Positions 6,519-14,060 of a DNA stretch of 16,318 nt are shown in pieces. Below the pieces are notes generated by a model, which was not told the DNA's origin, made no database searches, and saw only the letters and a list, made by a program, of their open reading frames with translations. The stretch lies in contig CALDQH010000040.1 of NCBI GenBank assembly GCA_937911935.1, positions 1 to 16,318 of the forward strand, written 5' to 3'. Made by a program: the position numbers and the translations under genes. The stretch is from an uncultured Bacteroidales bacterium. GTDB taxonomy: Bacteria > Bacteroidota > Bacteroidia > Bacteroidales > Paludibacteraceae. Position 1 is the stretch's first letter. Every line of letters starts with the position of its first letter.

Positions 6519-7742
6519 ATGACACGTAAATTCTTATTTCTACTCACATTACTCATTACACTACCCCTTGCTACTTATGCCTTTACCGTTGTACTTGACG
6601 CGGGTCATGGAGGACAAGATGCCGGAGCGGTAGGTTCATTCTCGAAAGAAAAAAACATAAACCTACGTTACACCCTTGCTTTGGGCGATTTAATCCAAAA
6701 AAATCACCCCGATGTTAAGGTCATTTACACACGCAACAAAGATGTTTTTGTCAATTTGAACGAGCGTGCACGCATCGCCAACAAGGCAAAAGCCGATTTG
6801 TTTATTTCGATCCACACCAACGCATCTAAAAACAAATCTGCCAATGGTATGGAAACATTTACCTTAGGGGTATCTCGTAGCAAAGAAAACATGGAAGTAG
6901 CCATGTTAGAAAACTCGGTTATTTTATTAGAAGACGATTACGAAAAAAAATACGAGGGCTTTGATCCAAACTCAACCGATTCTTACATCATGTTCGAGTT
7001 TATGAAAGACCAATACATGGACCGTAGCGTTACCTGCGCCGACTTAATCCAAACCAACATGATTAAAGCCAGCAAACGCAACGACCGCGGTGTTAGACAG
7101 GCTGGATTCTTGGTTCTTAGAGCCACCTCGATGCCATCTGTTCTAATAGAGTTAGGCTTTATATCTAACAAAGAAGAAGAAAAATTCCTAAACGATAGCG
7201 ACAACCAAGCCAAAGTATGCAAGGCCATCTACCAAGCTTTTGCCAACTACAAACACGACATCGACAAAAGAAATGGCAAAGCAGAGGAGGTTGAAAGTCA
7301 GAGCAAGGTGAGTGCAGAAGCAAGTTCACTTGGTTATGCCGAGCCGAAGCCTGACTTCATGAGCGAAGCGAATAAAGTTGAAGGTCAAAAGTCGAAGGTT
7401 GAAGGTCAAAGGGCGGAGGCAAATGAGCCAAGCACTTCGGAGGCATCAACAAAGTCAGCTACCAAAACCGAATCACCGAATCACCAAATCACCGAATCAC
7501 CAACAGAATATTATTGGCAGGTTTTGGTATCCAAAAACAACTATGCACTAAACAATTCTATCTTTAAAGGAGTAAACATAGGCAATGTGATACACGAAAA
7601 CAATGTCTATAAATATTTGGTAGGTCCCGAGGATAGCAACGAAGCCATAAATAGCTACAAAGAATACATCAAAAAACATTTTCCAGACGCTTTTATTGTC
7701 GTATATCAAAACGGACAACGAATAGCCTATCAACCTAAATAA
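6519..7742 (+). CDS. N-acetylmuramoyl-L-alanine amidase (Amidase_3) with C-terminal SPOR-like domain
   Basis: A zinc amidase that cuts the bond between N-acetylmuramic acid and L-alanine in peptidoglycan, acting in the periplasm during cell separation. From the ATG at 6519 (407 aa) there is a signal peptide (residues 1-21), then Amidase_3 with VVLDAGHGGQDAG (zinc His30), NLNERARIAN, DLFISIHTNAS (zinc His) and SVLIELGFISN (catalytic Glu). A low-complexity linker (about residues 256-328) is followed by about 75 residues, YYWQVLVSKNNY to the end, resembling the SPOR-like domain that binds denuded glycan. An ATG at 6468 would add 17 residues ahead of the signal peptide and overlap the predicted promoter, so it was not used. 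The linker DNA is made of 7-bp and 8-bp tandem repeats. The gene is followed 20 bp later by mlaD. Confidence 0.92.
   Translation: MTRKFLFLLTLLITLPLATYAFTVVLDAGHGGQDAGAVGSFSKEKNINLRYTLALGDLIQKNHPDVKVIYTRNKDVFVNLNERARIANKAKADLFISIHTNASKNKSANGMETFTLGVSRSKENMEVAMLENSVILLEDDYEKKYEGFDPNSTDSYIMFEFMKDQYMDRSVTCADLIQTNMIKASKRNDRGVRQAGFLVLRATSMPSVLIELGFISNKEEEKFLNDSDNQAKVCKAIYQAFANYKHDIDKRNGKAEEVESQSKVSAEASSLGYAEPKPDFMSEANKVEGQKSKVEGQRAEANEPSTSEASTKSATKTESPNHQITESPTEYYWQVLVSKNNYALNNSIFKGVNIGNVIHENNVYKYLVGPEDSNEAINSYKEYIKKHFPDAFIVVYQNGQRIAYQPK
7377..7411 (+). repeat. Tandem heptamer array GTYRAAR inside the amidase gene
   Basis: Five heptamers without gaps: GTTGAAG, GTCAAAA, GTCGAAG, GTTGAAG, GTCAAAG. 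Two similar units (GTTGAAA, GTCAGAG) lie at 7290-7303. Three heptamers make 21 bp, so the frame is kept and the peptide repeats as VEGQKSK and VEGQRAE. Confidence 0.85.
7471..7502 (-). repeat. Tandem octamer array inside the amidase gene, 4 units
   Basis: AATCACCG, AATCACCA, AATCACCG, AATCACCA on the plus strand; on the minus strand these read GGTGATTC and GGTGATTT, the same family as the intergenic GGTGATGC and GGTGAGTC units. Three octamers make 24 bp, so the frame is kept and the peptide shows an 8-residue period (TESPNHQI, then TESP). Confidence 0.9.
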
Positions 7743-7762
7743 ACAGTAAAAATAGATATATC

Positions 7763-8674
7763 ATGAAGAAATTTACTTTTTCGCGCGAAGCCAAAATCGG
7801 AGTAGCAGTAGCAATCGCTATCGGGATGTTGTATTTTGGACTGAACTTTCTTAAAGGGGTGAATATTTTTCAACCCACCACGTATTTCTATGCGCAATAC
7901 GAACGCGTAGATGGCATCGTCCCCACTACTCCTGTTATGATTAACGGGTATCAAGTAGGACACGTTAGCCAAATCAACTTTGACTACACCAAAGAAGCTC
8001 CCATTACGCTGCAAATTACCGTTGACAACAAATTAGTAGTGCCACAAGGCACCATTGCCGAAGTTTACGACACGGGGTTGATGGGCGACAAAGCCATTCA
8101 ACTAAAATTAGGACGTAGCAACACCCTACTTCAACCTGGTGATACCTTGCGTACAAGCGTTCAAAATGGTTTGATGGCTGCCGTTACCGATGCCTTGGTA
8201 GAACCCATTAAAGCCATGATGCCTCAATTGGATTCGACCATCAAAACCATCAATCACACCTTAAGTGGCGAACGCGTTCAGTCTTTACTGACCAATGCAG
8301 AGGCTGCCATTGCAAACTTCAAAGCCATCAGTGCTAATTTGAAGAAAGAACTTCCAACTACCATGAGCAATGTAAACAACATTACCGCCAACCTATCGGA
8401 AGTAAGCGACGAATTAAAAGCCGCACAATTGGACAGCACACTACTAAAGGTTGATGCTACTATTGCCAATTTAGAAAACATCACCAATCAGCTAAAAAGC
8501 AACGAAAATACCCTTGGAGCGTTGCTTAATGACAAAGAATTGTACCAAAACTTAGACTCGACTGTACAAAGCGCAAACGCCTTGTTAATCGACCTAAAAG
8601 AGAACCCCAAACGTTATGTTCATTTCTCTGTTTTTGGTAGCAAAGAGAAAAAAGAAAGCGAAAGCACAAAATAA
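7763..8674 (+). CDS. mlaD: MCE/MlaD family lipid-transport protein
   Basis: MlaD-type proteins are anchored in the inner membrane and form a ring that passes phospholipids between membranes together with an MlaE/MlaF ABC permease and ATPase (not in this window). A single transmembrane helix spans residues 12-30 (IGVAVAIAIGMLYFGLNFL). The MCE domain follows at about residues 36-118 (YAQYERVDGIVPTTPVMING, then VPQGTIAEVYDTGLMGDKAI). The remaining part is rich in Asn, Leu, Ala and Lys with a heptad-like pattern, probably helical. The start is 20 bp after the amidase stop, which suggests cotranscription; a strong terminator follows. The 303 aa length is normal for the Bacteroidota form. Confidence 0.88.
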   Translation: MKKFTFSREAKIGVAVAIAIGMLYFGLNFLKGVNIFQPTTYFYAQYERVDGIVPTTPVMINGYQVGHVSQINFDYTKEAPITLQITVDNKLVVPQGTIAEVYDTGLMGDKAIQLKLGRSNTLLQPGDTLRTSVQNGLMAAVTDALVEPIKAMMPQLDSTIKTINHTLSGERVQSLLTNAEAAIANFKAISANLKKELPTTMSNVNNITANLSEVSDELKAAQLDSTLLKVDATIANLENITNQLKSNENTLGALLNDKELYQNLDSTVQSANALLIDLKENPKRYVHFSVFGSKEKKESESTK

Positions 8675-8699
8675 CAAATTTTACATTTTTTAACATAAC

Positions 8700-8739
8700 A
8701 TAATGAATCCTCTCATTTACAGAGGGTTCATTATTTTTT
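8700..8739 (+). terminator. Rho-independent terminator after mlaD
   Basis: A 14-bp stem (ATAATGAATCCTCT at 8700-8713 with AGAGGGTTCATTAT at 8721-8734, one G-U pair) closes a 7-base loop and is followed by a run of T. It ends the amidase-mlaD transcript and separates it from dnaA. Being nearly symmetric, it has no comparable T run on the other strand. Confidence 0.9.
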
Positions 8740-8889
8740 CTCTTTTTTGCGCAAAAAATCCCGCAAACTTTAATCGTTTGAAAGTCAGCAATATGAAATT
8801 TTATAGATTTTTATTTTACTGATTTTCAACAATTTAAACCAAATTCATTATTTATCAAATAGTTATATTGTTTTTGTAAAAAGCAAAAA

Positions 8890-8929
8890 AAAAGTGATTT
8901 TTTTTTTCACAAAAAAAGATTCACTTTTG
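8890..8929 (+). promoter_or_regulatory. Inverted repeat and likely promoter region of dnaA
   Basis: AAAAGTGA at 8890-8897 and TCACTTTT at 8921-8928 form a perfect 8-bp inverted repeat with a 23-bp spacer of A and T runs; an inner TCAC at 8907-8910 can also pair with GTGA. The right arm overlaps CACTTTTG (8922-8929), one base from the TAnnTTTG -7 box, about 39 bases before the dnaA ATG. It may be an operator, which is inference. The rest of the 293-bp gap (8675-8967) is AT-rich; no sequence close enough to a DnaA box (TTATCCACA) was found to call an origin. Confidence 0.4.
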
Positions 8930-8967
8930 CAAGCACATAAAACGAAACCTTCAAAGTACTTGAAAAA

Positions 8968-10335
8968 ATGATGAACGAAAAATTAACACAATTATGGGAC
9001 GACTGCTTGGCAGTAATCAAGGACAATGTAGATATTGATGTCTTTGATACATGGTTCGCACCTATTGAGCCTATTCGCTACCAAGACAATGTACTTACCA
9101 TTCTTGTGCCCAGCCAATTTTACTACGAGTACCTTGAAGAACAATACGCCGACCTTTTAAGTACTACTTTAACACGCATCTGTGGTAAACATACCAAATT
9201 GATGTACCGCGTTTTGGTGGACCAAGGTAATAAACGTGGTGGCACAGCCGATATGATTGGCCTTGACAAACACGTCGAACGCAAAAAAAGTGGTTCGTCT
9301 AATTTCGACTCCAACCTCAACAACAAATTAACATTCGATAATTTTGTAGAAGGCGAGTGCAACAAACTTACCCGCACAGCTGGTATCAACATCGCCAGCC
9401 AACCTGGTAAAACCATTTTCAACCCCTTGTTTATATACGGAAAATCGGGTGTAGGCAAAACACACCTTGCCAATGCCATCGGTTTAAAAACAAAAGAATT
9501 GCACCCACAAAAACGCATTCTTTACGTTTCGGCTAATTTATTCCAATTACAATACACCGAAGCCAGCCGTAATGGACAAACCAACGATTTCTTAAATTTT
9601 TATCAAACAGTCGATGTTTTGATTATCGACGATATACAAGAATTTGGCGAAGGCAAAAAAACCAGCACCCAAAACACTTTCTTCCATATCTTTAATCACT
9701 TGCACCAATCGGGCAAGCAATTGATTCTTACTTGCGACAAAAAACCAGCCGAATTGGACGGATTGGAAGAACGCCTGTTAAACCGCTTTAAATGGGGATT
9801 ATCGGCAGAGCTTGAGGTGCCCGATTTTACCACACGTAAAGCTATTTTGCAACAAAAAGCAGAAAAAGATGGATTACGCCTACCCGAAAGCATTATCAAT
9901 TACATTGCAGAACATGTAAACGACAATGTGAGAAACTTAGAAGGCACCATTATCTCACTTATTGCACAATCAACACTTAATCAACGTGTTATCAATTTGG
10001 ATTTGGCAAAAAAAGTAGTCTCAAACTTGGTTGGAACTACCGAAAACAAACAAAGCATCAAATCCATTGTTGATACTGTATGCAAATATTTTGGAGTTAC
10101 TACCGAACAAATGCAATCGGCATCGCGCAAACGCGAAATTGTACAAGCACGCCAAATTGCCATGTTCTTTGCCAATAAACTGACCGAAGAAACCCTTACA
10201 ACCATTGGCACAACCATTGGTAATAGAAACCACGCCACCGTATTGCACGCTTGCAAAACGGTATCCGACTTGGCAGAAACAGATAAACAATTCCGCCGCT
10301 GTGTCGAAGAATTAGAAGAACAATTACACGCTTAA
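8968..10335 (+). CDS. dnaA: Chromosomal replication initiator protein DnaA
   Basis: DnaA binds origin boxes, melts the origin and recruits helicase. All four domains are visible in 455 aa: the N-terminal domain I (residues 1-85, with VFDTWFAPIEPI), a short variable linker (about 86-120), the AAA+ domain with Walker A GKSGVGKT (158-165) and Walker B LIIDDIQEF (about 218-226), and the C-terminal DNA-binding domain IV with the signature GNRNHATVLHACKTV starting at residue 418. Two ATG codons stand in tandem (8968 and 8971), so one residue is uncertain. It is the first gene of a rightward run; the next gene begins 11 bp after its stop. dnaN, gyrB and rpmH are not beside it, as is common in Bacteroidota. 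Confidence 0.97.
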   Translation: MMNEKLTQLWDDCLAVIKDNVDIDVFDTWFAPIEPIRYQDNVLTILVPSQFYYEYLEEQYADLLSTTLTRICGKHTKLMYRVLVDQGNKRGGTADMIGLDKHVERKKSGSSNFDSNLNNKLTFDNFVEGECNKLTRTAGINIASQPGKTIFNPLFIYGKSGVGKTHLANAIGLKTKELHPQKRILYVSANLFQLQYTEASRNGQTNDFLNFYQTVDVLIIDDIQEFGEGKKTSTQNTFFHIFNHLHQSGKQLILTCDKKPAELDGLEERLLNRFKWGLSAELEVPDFTTRKAILQQKAEKDGLRLPESIINYIAEHVNDNVRNLEGTIISLIAQSTLNQRVINLDLAKKVVSNLVGTTENKQSIKSIVDTVCKYFGVTTEQMQSASRKREIVQARQIAMFFANKLTEETLTTIGTTIGNRNHATVLHACKTVSDLAETDKQFRRCVEELEEQLHA

Positions 10336-10346
10336 TACATCTACGT

Positions 10347-10907
10347 ATGATTTACAAATTTATATTCATTTCTGACGAAGAAGCCGAATTTATGCGAGAA
10401 ATCTCCATCGACTCGGAAGCCTCATTCTTGGACTTACACCAAGCTATCTTAGATGCCGTAAACTACGACAAAGATGCGATGACTTCTTTCTTTATCTGCA
10501 ACGAAGATTGGGAAAAAGAGCAAGAAATTACCTTGGTAGAAATGGATACTACCGCAGACGTAGATAATTACGTCATGGAAGACACCACCTTAGACGAATT
10601 GATTACCGAAGAGCACCAAAAAGTGCTTTACGTATTTGATTATATATCGGATCGTGCCTTCTTTATGGAATTGAAAGAAATCATCCCTGGCAAAGACCTT
10701 GACAAAGCTGTATGCACAGCATCGTTAGGCGAAGCCCCTGCTCAATACAAATTAGAAGACATCGAAACATTAACCAGCACAGTCAAAAAGGACGCCGAAA
10801 TTTTTGATGAGAACTTCTATGGAGACGAAGGTTTTGACATGGATGAATTAGACAACGAAAGTTTTAGCGACATGAATTTTGACGATGATTTTGGCTCATT
10901 GTCATGA
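10347..10907 (+). CDS. Plasmid pRiA4b ORF-3-like protein (called IS1096 passenger TnpR family in databases)
   Basis: 186 aa, intracellular by appearance, no signal peptide or membrane segment. The opening YKFIFISDEEAEFMREISID, the FLDLHQAILDAVNY segment and SFFICNEDWEKEQEITL match my memory of the pRiA4b ORF-3-like family, whose function is unknown; the mobile-element names given to the family do not mean that a transposon is present here, and no transposase or terminal repeats are seen. The last 40 or so residues are strongly acidic (many Asp and Glu, few basic residues). It sits 11 bp after dnaA and overlaps the miaA start by four bases (ATGA), so it is probably coupled to both. Confidence 0.78.
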   Translation: MIYKFIFISDEEAEFMREISIDSEASFLDLHQAILDAVNYDKDAMTSFFICNEDWEKEQEITLVEMDTTADVDNYVMEDTTLDELITEEHQKVLYVFDYISDRAFFMELKEIIPGKDLDKAVCTASLGEAPAQYKLEDIETLTSTVKKDAEIFDENFYGDEGFDMDELDNESFSDMNFDDDFGSLS

Positions 10908-11809
10908 AAAAACTCATCGTACTTTTAGGACCTACAGGCGTTGGGAAAACCGATTTAAGCATTCGGCTCGCCCAACGCTTTAATGCTTCTATAGTATCGG
11001 CAGATTCGCGCCAAATTTACCAAGGCATCGAAATCGGAACTGCCGCTCCTACCCCCGAACAACTTGCCCAAGTTCCCCACTATTTTATTGGCACACACAC
11101 GTTAGAACAATGTTATAGCGCTGGTCAATACGAGTTAGATGCTTTGCAAGTAATCGACAAACTTTTTGAGCAAAGCGACTACGCAGTACTAACAGGCGGT
11201 TCGATGATGTACATCGACGCCGTATGCAACGGCATGGACGACATTCCTACGGTAAGCGATTCGGTACGCAAACAAGTACAAGACATCTACCAAACCCAAG
11301 GGCTGGCAGTTTTACAATCCATGCTCAAAGAACTGGACCCTGTGCATTATCAAAAGGTCGATTTATGCAATTACCGCCGGGTAATGCACGCCGTAGAGGT
11401 TTATTTGGAAATTGGCAAACCTTATTCTACCCTACTAACACACAGCAAAAAAGAAAGACCTTTTCAGATTCTAAAAATTGGGCTCAATCGTCCCCGCCCC
11501 GAATTGTACGAGCGAATCAATTTACGTGTAGAGCAAATGATAGCCGACGGATTAGAAGCGGAAGCCCAAAAAGTCTATCCTTATCGAGACAACAACTCAC
11601 TCAACACCGTTGGTTTTAAAGAATGGTTTGACTATTGGGATGGTAAAATCGAAAGCAAACAGCGCGTCATTGAACTCATCAAGCAAAACTCACGGCATTA
11701 TGCCAAACGCCAATTAACTTGGTTTAACCGCGATACAGATATCACCTGGTTTCATCCCGAAGACGAAGCAGGAATTGTTTCTTTTATTGGTGAGTCGGTG
11801 AGGCGGTGA
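10904..11809 (+). CDS. miaA: tRNA dimethylallyltransferase
   Basis: MiaA transfers a dimethylallyl group from DMAPP to N6 of A37 in tRNAs that read codons starting with U, the first step to ms2i6A, which stabilises pairing and frame. The P-loop GPTGVGKT is at residues 9-16, SADSRQIYQG at 32-41, and the LTGGSMMYIDAVCNG and YAKRQLTWFNRD motifs are present. The 301 aa length is typical. Its last six residues, GESVRR, and the stop codon are encoded by an 8-bp tandem repeat that continues past the gene, so the native C-terminus was probably changed when the repeat formed. The ATG overlaps the preceding stop by four bases. Confidence 0.95.
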   Translation: MKKLIVLLGPTGVGKTDLSIRLAQRFNASIVSADSRQIYQGIEIGTAAPTPEQLAQVPHYFIGTHTLEQCYSAGQYELDALQVIDKLFEQSDYAVLTGGSMMYIDAVCNGMDDIPTVSDSVRKQVQDIYQTQGLAVLQSMLKELDPVHYQKVDLCNYRRVMHAVEVYLEIGKPYSTLLTHSKKERPFQILKIGLNRPRPELYERINLRVEQMIADGLEAEAQKVYPYRDNNSLNTVGFKEWFDYWDGKIESKQRVIELIKQNSRHYAKRQLTWFNRDTDITWFHPEDEAGIVSFIGESVRR

Positions 11810-11828
11810 GGCGGAGAGTCGGTGATAC
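11789..11828. repeat. Tandem octamer array across the miaA stop codon, 5 units
   Basis: GGTGAGTC, GGTGAGGC, GGTGAGGC, GGAGAGTC, GGTGATAC in unbroken phase. The first two and a half units are coding (end of miaA); the rest fills the gap to the next gene. GGTGAGTC recurs at 14022 and 14038, and GGTGAGGC at 14554. Confidence 0.92.
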
Positions 11829-11833
11829 TTGAT

Positions 11834-12577
11834 ATGAAAAAGACAATACTAATACTATTATTTTTGTGCAGCCTAGCGAAGATTCAAGCACAGAGCACAT
11901 TAAGCACCTACGTTAGCGTAGGCAATAACCCCACTGCAGGTACGTACGCAGACGTGGATATCAATGCAAACTACCATTACAAAGGATTTGACTTTTTGTT
12001 AGGTCTGGGTGTAACCTCTGCACCCGAAAACAAGTTGACGTTTCATGCGTTGGATGTGCAAGTAGATTACCTGTTTAATATTCCCAAATTTCCGTTGGAA
12101 GTAAAATTTAGGTATTTACTAAATCCACACCGAATCTCGCAAATTCGCGAACACAATTGGTGTCTAACAGCAGCCTATTGCCATCCGCACGTCGAAGTAG
12201 AATTAGGCTACAACATCAAATACAATTACTCGGTTTATGACCAAAACGGTCGTGCCGAATTTGAAAATTTTCTGTACCGCGTTCAAGCATACGCATGGAA
12301 AAAGAGCAGCCCCCACAACATCACCTTGGGTGCTAAAAACTACGACATCATGATGGTAGGACACGCCATGGAACCCATCGTGTTTTTGGCAGGTAGTTAC
12401 TCCTATCCCAAAAACGTAACCTACCAATTAGAAGGCTTATACCAACCTGTTGGATTGGGCAATATTTTAATGAACACCTACGATTGGAAAGTACGCATTG
12501 CCGTTATTTGGAATTTTACCGACAAACTAACCAAAAAATCACCAAAACATGAAGAAACAACTGACCTACCTTTATAG
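11834..12577 (+). CDS. Exported protein of unknown function, possibly a small outer-membrane beta-barrel
   Basis: I do not recognise a named family. The 247-residue product has a clear signal peptide (residues 1-20, MKKTILILLFLCSLAKIQAQ). The mature part has many alternating hydrophobic and polar stretches rich in Tyr, Phe and Asn (for example YADVDINANYHYKGFDFLLG and VEVELGYNIKYNYSVYD), as in small outer-membrane barrels. The ATG at 11834 was chosen over a GTG at 11822 because the latter lies in the repeat array and places four residues ahead of a normal signal peptide. The last 29 bp overlap the start of the metallophosphoesterase gene, and the C-terminal tail (KKSPKHEETTDLPL) is charged and looks added. 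Probably cotranscribed with miaA and the next gene. Confidence 0.7.
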   Translation: MKKTILILLFLCSLAKIQAQSTLSTYVSVGNNPTAGTYADVDINANYHYKGFDFLLGLGVTSAPENKLTFHALDVQVDYLFNIPKFPLEVKFRYLLNPHRISQIREHNWCLTAAYCHPHVEVELGYNIKYNYSVYDQNGRAEFENFLYRVQAYAWKKSSPHNITLGAKNYDIMMVGHAMEPIVFLAGSYSYPKNVTYQLEGLYQPVGLGNILMNTYDWKVRIAVIWNFTDKLTKKSPKHEETTDLPL

Positions 12578-13379
12578 TATCGCTTTGTTGTTTCTCACAA
12601 CAGCTTGCGAAGATGTAAATTTTGGCAACCTATTTTACAGCCCATGCGATGTCAACGCACGTTTTGAGCAATCCATCGTTTATAATCAAGAAAGACAAAC
12701 CGATACCCTTACTGTTAGCAACGATGCCTATTCATTCTGGGTTACCAGCGACTTGCACCTCAAAACAGAATTAACCACACCCATTGCCAATTTTTTAAAA
12801 TCAGCCAACGATGGAGCGGCCCAATTCATTGTGTATAACGGCGATATATTCCACGGCAAAGAAGAATACGCCGACTTTGCCAGCAATATTTTGCATAGCC
12901 AAAGCCCACTTCCATCCTTTTATGTAGCAGGGAATCACGATTTGTATTTTGGTTGGGATGTTTACCACAAACGCTTTGGTTCTTCTACTTATACTGCCGT
13001 TGTTGAAACACCCAAAGGGAACGATTTACTCATCTTTTTGGAATCCGCCAGTGCCACTTTGGGACAAAGTCAATACAATTGGTTAAAAGAGGTTTTCAAC
13101 CAACGATACAACTATCGTCACTGCTTTGTTTTTACCCACACCAACTTTTACAACCAACACATTACCAATGGAGTCTTTTTATCGGACGAAGCACACGTGT
13201 TGTACCACCTGTTTAAAGAAAAGAAAGTAACAGCCGTTTATAGCGGACACTCGCATGTAGAAGACCAAGAAATCATTCTGGGAGTAACTTACCTAACCAC
13301 AGGTAATCTACAAAACGGCAAAGTAGCTCGCGTTACCGTAACAGACCAAACTATCGAACACGAGTTTAAGCAATTTTAG
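12549..13379 (+). CDS. Calcineurin-like metallophosphoesterase, predicted lipoprotein
   Basis: A two-metal phosphoesterase fold. All signature motifs are seen: SDLHLK (residues 67-72), GDIFHG (98-103), GNHD (128-131), FTHTNF with His197, and GHSH (233-236). The N-terminus is a lipoprotein-type signal ending LTTAC, with Cys20 as the likely lipidated residue followed by Glu-Asp; the -3 position is Thr, not Leu, so the lipobox is imperfect. The enzyme would act outside the cytoplasm; the substrate (phosphomonoester, diester or nucleotide) cannot be told. The gene overlaps the end of the preceding exported-protein gene by 29 bp, which suggests coupled translation and a shared envelope role. Its stop is only 3 bp from the end of the convergent rnhA. 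Confidence 0.85.
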   Translation: MKKQLTYLYSIALLFLTTACEDVNFGNLFYSPCDVNARFEQSIVYNQERQTDTLTVSNDAYSFWVTSDLHLKTELTTPIANFLKSANDGAAQFIVYNGDIFHGKEEYADFASNILHSQSPLPSFYVAGNHDLYFGWDVYHKRFGSSTYTAVVETPKGNDLLIFLESASATLGQSQYNWLKEVFNQRYNYRHCFVFTHTNFYNQHITNGVFLSDEAHVLYHLFKEKKVTAVYSGHSHVEDQEIILGVTYLTTGNLQNGKVARVTVTDQTIEHEFKQF

Positions 13380-13382
13380 AAG

Positions 13383-14003
13383 TTATTTTCTGCCAAAATC
13401 GGCAGGAATTTCTCCCCAATGTGGGGTATCCCATTTTAAAATAGGGTTGCTGTAGGTATTTTGCTGCAACCAACGTTCTGCCGCTTCGATACGTTCAAAA
13501 ACAGGGGCATTTTGGGCGGTTCTTTCTAATTTAGTTTTGCACTTTTTGGCTTTTACCCAGGCTTGTGCCGTTACACTATCGGAGTAGATAGGCATGTTGC
13601 TCCCTTGTTTTTTTAGCAGTGCCAAACCATGCACAATAGCCAAAAACTCACCGATGTTGTTGGTGGCCTCTTTATACACCCCTTGTATAAAAATTTGTTG
13701 ACCTGTCTTGACATAAACACCCCGATACTCCATATCGCCAGGATTTCCACTACAGGCTGCATCAACGGCAAGGCTATCGGCTATGATTGAAGCACTTGGG
13801 GTTTTAGGAGTTGCTTTACTCGTTTGAGGTTTGATAAACTGCCAATAGTTCTTTTGCAAAGCCGCCTCGGCTTCTTCTTTACTTTCAAAAGATTTATATT
13901 GAGCACCGTCAAAGCCCTTTACTTGTGCTTCGCATTCTTTCCAGGTAGCATACACACCAGGGGCATTACCCTTCCAAACGGTATAGAATTTTGATTTAGA
14001 CAT
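13383..14003 (-). CDS. rnhA: Ribonuclease H with N-terminal viroplasmin (hybrid-binding) domain
   Basis: RNase HI cuts the RNA strand of RNA:DNA hybrids, removing primers and R-loops. Residues 1-55 form the hybrid-binding (caulimovirus viroplasmin) domain: KFYTVWKGNAPGVYATWKEC and YKSFESKEEAEAAL. A flexible Ser/Thr/Pro/Lys linker (about 58-72) leads to the RNase H domain with the expected acidic residues Asp81 (AVDAACSGNPG), Glu119 (NNIGEFLAIVHGL), Asp142 (IYSDSVTAQAW) and Asp202 (WGEIPADFGRK). The 206 aa length and the layout match the Bacteroidota form. The 3' end is 3 bp from the convergent metallophosphoesterase stop, and the upstream region is an octamer repeat array, so no clean promoter is visible. 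Confidence 0.92.
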   Translation of the reverse strand: MSKSKFYTVWKGNAPGVYATWKECEAQVKGFDGAQYKSFESKEEAEAALQKNYWQFIKPQTSKATPKTPSASIIADSLAVDAACSGNPGDMEYRGVYVKTGQQIFIQGVYKEATNNIGEFLAIVHGLALLKKQGSNMPIYSDSVTAQAWVKAKKCKTKLERTAQNAPVFERIEAAERWLQQNTYSNPILKWDTPHWGEIPADFGRK

Positions 14004-14013
14004 ATTAATTGTT

Positions 14014-14049
14014 GGTGATGCGGTGAGTCGGTGATGCGGTGAGTCGGTG
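14014..14049. repeat. Tandem octamer array upstream of rnhA, 4.5 units
   Basis: GGTGATGC, GGTGAGTC, GGTGATGC, GGTGAGTC, GGTG: an alternation of two units. It begins 10 bp upstream of the rnhA start codon. GGTGAGTC is shared with the array at the end of miaA. Confidence 0.92.
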
Positions 14050-14060
14050 TTTATTTTATT

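Noticed and set aside
8675..8967. Replication origin beside dnaA
   Set aside because: The gap is AT-rich, but no near-consensus DnaA boxes were found (TTTTTCACA and TTTTCAACA each differ at two positions), so an origin is not supported.
13390..13405. Terminator between the metallophosphoesterase gene and rnhA (CTGCC / GGCAG hairpin)
   Set aside because: The stem is only 5 bp, lies inside rnhA and has no T run on either strand.
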